From assembly GCA_947177495.1 (NCBI GenBank), contig CAMWUS010000055.1:1-8066 (forward strand): a stretch of DNA of 8,066 nucleotides. Direction: 5' to 3'. The notes under the pieces were generated by a model. The model did no database searches. It saw only the letters and a program-made list of their open reading frames with translations, and was not told where the DNA came from. Source of the stretch: an uncultured Clostridia bacterium (lineage in GTDB: Bacteria; Bacillota; Clostridia; Christensenellales; Borkfalkiaceae). Below, one piece after another: positions 6,924 through 8,066 of this stretch; within the stretch, counting starts at the first letter, position 1; each line of letters starts with the position of its first letter. The translations under genes were made by a program, and so were the position numbers.

Positions 6924-7994
6924 CTATTTAAATAGAGTGTGTAATTTTTTTGCGGTAAAGCTCGCCCGAAACGCGTCCTGTTCCTCCGCGCCGAGCAGAG
7001 CGCCGTTTAGCCTGTTGATGTTGGCAGGGCGCATTTCCACGCGCAAATTTTCCAGCTCTTCCATAAGCATTTCTGTCGCGTCCTCGCCGTAGTTCTCTTT
7101 GCTTTTTAAATATTCGAGCGCAACGCCAAGCTTCACGTCTGCCAAGCGGGAGAAAAACTCCGATTCTCCCAACAGGCAGCTGTTCGACAGTATCCCGTAA
7201 GAACGCATGATTTGATCCTGCAAGCGCACGCCGCCCTGCCGTTTGTAACGCTTACGCTCGCTGAGTTCGAATTCTACCAAATCACTCACCTCGTCGATGA
7301 CGGTATCGAGAATGCTCTCTTCCGACACGCCGAGCGTAAACTCGTTGCTGATTTGAAACAGCTCGCCGTCCCCGCGGCTGCCTTCCCCCGAAACGCCGCG
7401 CACGGCAAGTCCCTTTGCGCGCAAATCGGGAGCGATTTCCTCCAAAATGCCCTTATGGGAAAGGGCGGGCAAAAAGAGCATAACCGACGCGCGCAGCCCC
7501 GTCCCGAGGTTGGTGGGACAAGCGGTAAGGTAGCCAAGCTGTTTGTCGTAAGCAAAGCCGAGGCACTCGGAAATGGCGTCGTCGATGCCGCAAATGCGCT
7601 CGTACGCGCGCTCAACCGCAAACCCGTTTACAAAGTACTGTTCGCGAATATGATCCTCTTCGTTTACCATAACGGAAACCGATTCGTCTTTGCTCACGAA
7701 CGCGGCGGCAATGCGGCGGTGCGCAAGCAAGTCGCGGCTGATTAAACTCTTTTCCTTTAAATACGCCGCCGTCTCCTCGGAGGTGTCGCGCATGACGTAT
7801 TCCTTAAAATTATCTATCAAGCTGAGCCGCGCCGAAACAAGGCGGATGATTTCGTACGCTTGCTCCTCGGCGTGCGCGTCTTTCATAAGCCGATTGGGAA
7901 AGGGATAATCGGCAAAATCGCGCGCAAGACGAATGCGCGTGGAAACGGCAACCTTGCGATGCCCGAGCGGCAATTCTCTGTTACGCCTGCCCAT
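6924..7994 (-). CDS. mcsB: McsB, protein-arginine kinase
   Basis: McsB transfers phosphate from ATP to arginines of misfolded or regulatory proteins (in Bacillus also the repressor CtsR), marking them for ClpCP. The 356 residues fit the family, about 360 in B. subtilis, and its phosphagen-kinase fold. Visible motifs are STRIRLAR (18-25, nucleotide-phosphate arginines), NEEDHIR (111-117, with catalytic Glu113), LTACPTNLGTG (156-166, with the conserved Cys159), and GEGSRGDGELFQISN (203-217, with the second catalytic glutamate, Glu204). The C-terminal dimerisation and regulatory part contains RSYGILSNS (264-272). The allosteric phosphoarginine motif RDxxRA appears as QDAFRA (339-344), so its first arginine is missing. 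I chose the ATG at 7994-7992 because AGGAGG ends 6 nt before it; an in-frame TTG at 8009 lies upstream of that site. The gene follows the preceding stop codon by 11 nt and precedes clpC by 21 nt. Confidence 0.96.
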   Translation of the reverse strand: MGRRNRELPLGHRKVAVSTRIRLARDFADYPFPNRLMKDAHAEEQAYEIIRLVSARLSLIDNFKEYVMRDTSEETAAYLKEKSLISRDLLAHRRIAAAFVSKDESVSVMVNEEDHIREQYFVNGFAVERAYERICGIDDAISECLGFAYDKQLGYLTACPTNLGTGLRASVMLFLPALSHKGILEEIAPDLRAKGLAVRGVSGEGSRGDGELFQISNEFTLGVSEESILDTVIDEVSDLVEFELSERKRYKRQGGVRLQDQIMRSYGILSNSCLLGESEFFSRLADVKLGVALEYLKSKENYGEDATEMLMEELENLRVEMRPANINRLNGALLGAEEQDAFRASFTAKKLHTLFK

Positions 7995-8000
7995 CTCTTT

Positions 8001-8006
8001 CCTCCT
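8001..8006 (-). promoter_or_regulatory. Ribosome binding site of mcsB, overlapping the preceding stop codon
   Basis: A perfect AGGAGG on the coding strand is placed 6 nt before the ATG at 7994. Its first A is the last base of the upstream TGA stop, so termination and re-initiation are closely coupled. This site rules out the earlier in-frame TTG as the mcsB start. Confidence 0.88.
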
Positions 8007-8066
8007 CAATTTTTATCGCGCGAAAACAGCTTTTTGTGAAGCTCGCCCACGCGCACGGTAAGGGAC
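8006..8066 (-). CDS. mcsA: C-terminal end of the gene upstream of mcsB, probably McsA (partial, 5' part off window)
   Basis: Only the last 19 codons and a TGA stop are visible; the residues read SLTVRVGELHKKLFSRDKN. The fragment itself carries no diagnostic motif. The assignment rests on position: in Bacillota the gene directly before mcsB, often coupled as here, is mcsA. McsA is a zinc-binding activator and adaptor of the McsB kinase that ends in a UVR-type helical hairpin. The visible basic tail could follow such a UVR segment. An alternative is a fused or lineage-specific adaptor in the same slot. Confidence 0.6.
   Translation of the reverse strand, partial: SLTVRVGELHKKLFSRDKN

Noticed and set aside
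7995..8009. In-frame TTG at 8009 as the mcsB start
   Set aside because: It would translate the AGGAGG ribosome binding site itself. The ATG at 7994 has ideal spacing from that site and gives the usual family N-terminus.

Overview
The window carries the 3' part of a ctsR-mcsA-mcsB-clpC type heat-shock and protein quality-control operon, followed by a separate two-gene cell-surface operon. All real genes lie on the minus strand, so transcription runs from high to low coordinates. The mcsA-mcsB-clpC order is characteristic of Bacillota (Firmicutes). The moderately high GC, the strong AGGAGG-type ribosome binding sites and the MBG/Ig-like 'YVWADG' surface modules suggest a gut-type Clostridia lineage such as Christensenellales or its relatives. 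That finer placement is inference.

Right part (8066 to 4380): the last 19 codons of a gene that is most likely mcsA, then mcsB (protein-arginine kinase), then clpC (AAA+ unfoldase). The gaps are 11 and 21 nt, so this is one transcription unit. In the known system McsB, activated by McsA, phosphorylates arginines on misfolded proteins. ClpC reads phosphoarginine through its N-domain and feeds the proteins to ClpP. Both ClpC glutamates that form the phosphoarginine pockets are present here. McsB keeps its catalytic residues, but its allosteric RDxxRA motif reads QDAFRA.

Middle (4379 to 3971): a 409-nt gap without a credible gene. It holds a weak terminator candidate for clpC, then a textbook sigma-A promoter (TTGACA, 18 nt, TATAAT). 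A leader of about 240 nt follows, with competing inverted repeats, a terminator-like hairpin and a possible second promoter close to the next gene. The leader matches no riboswitch class I can recognise and is the most interesting unexplained element of the window.

Left part (3970 to 1): a secreted, C-terminally membrane-anchored protein of 957 residues built from about nine Ig-like/MBG-type modules. It overlaps by ATGA with a gene for a single-pass membrane protein whose long C-terminal part is predicted to be cytoplasmic. That second protein has an acidic linker, a basic globular domain of unknown function and a Pro-Ala-Glu repeat tail, and it runs off the left edge. The pair looks like a surface protein with a translationally coupled cytoplasmic-side partner; its function is unknown.
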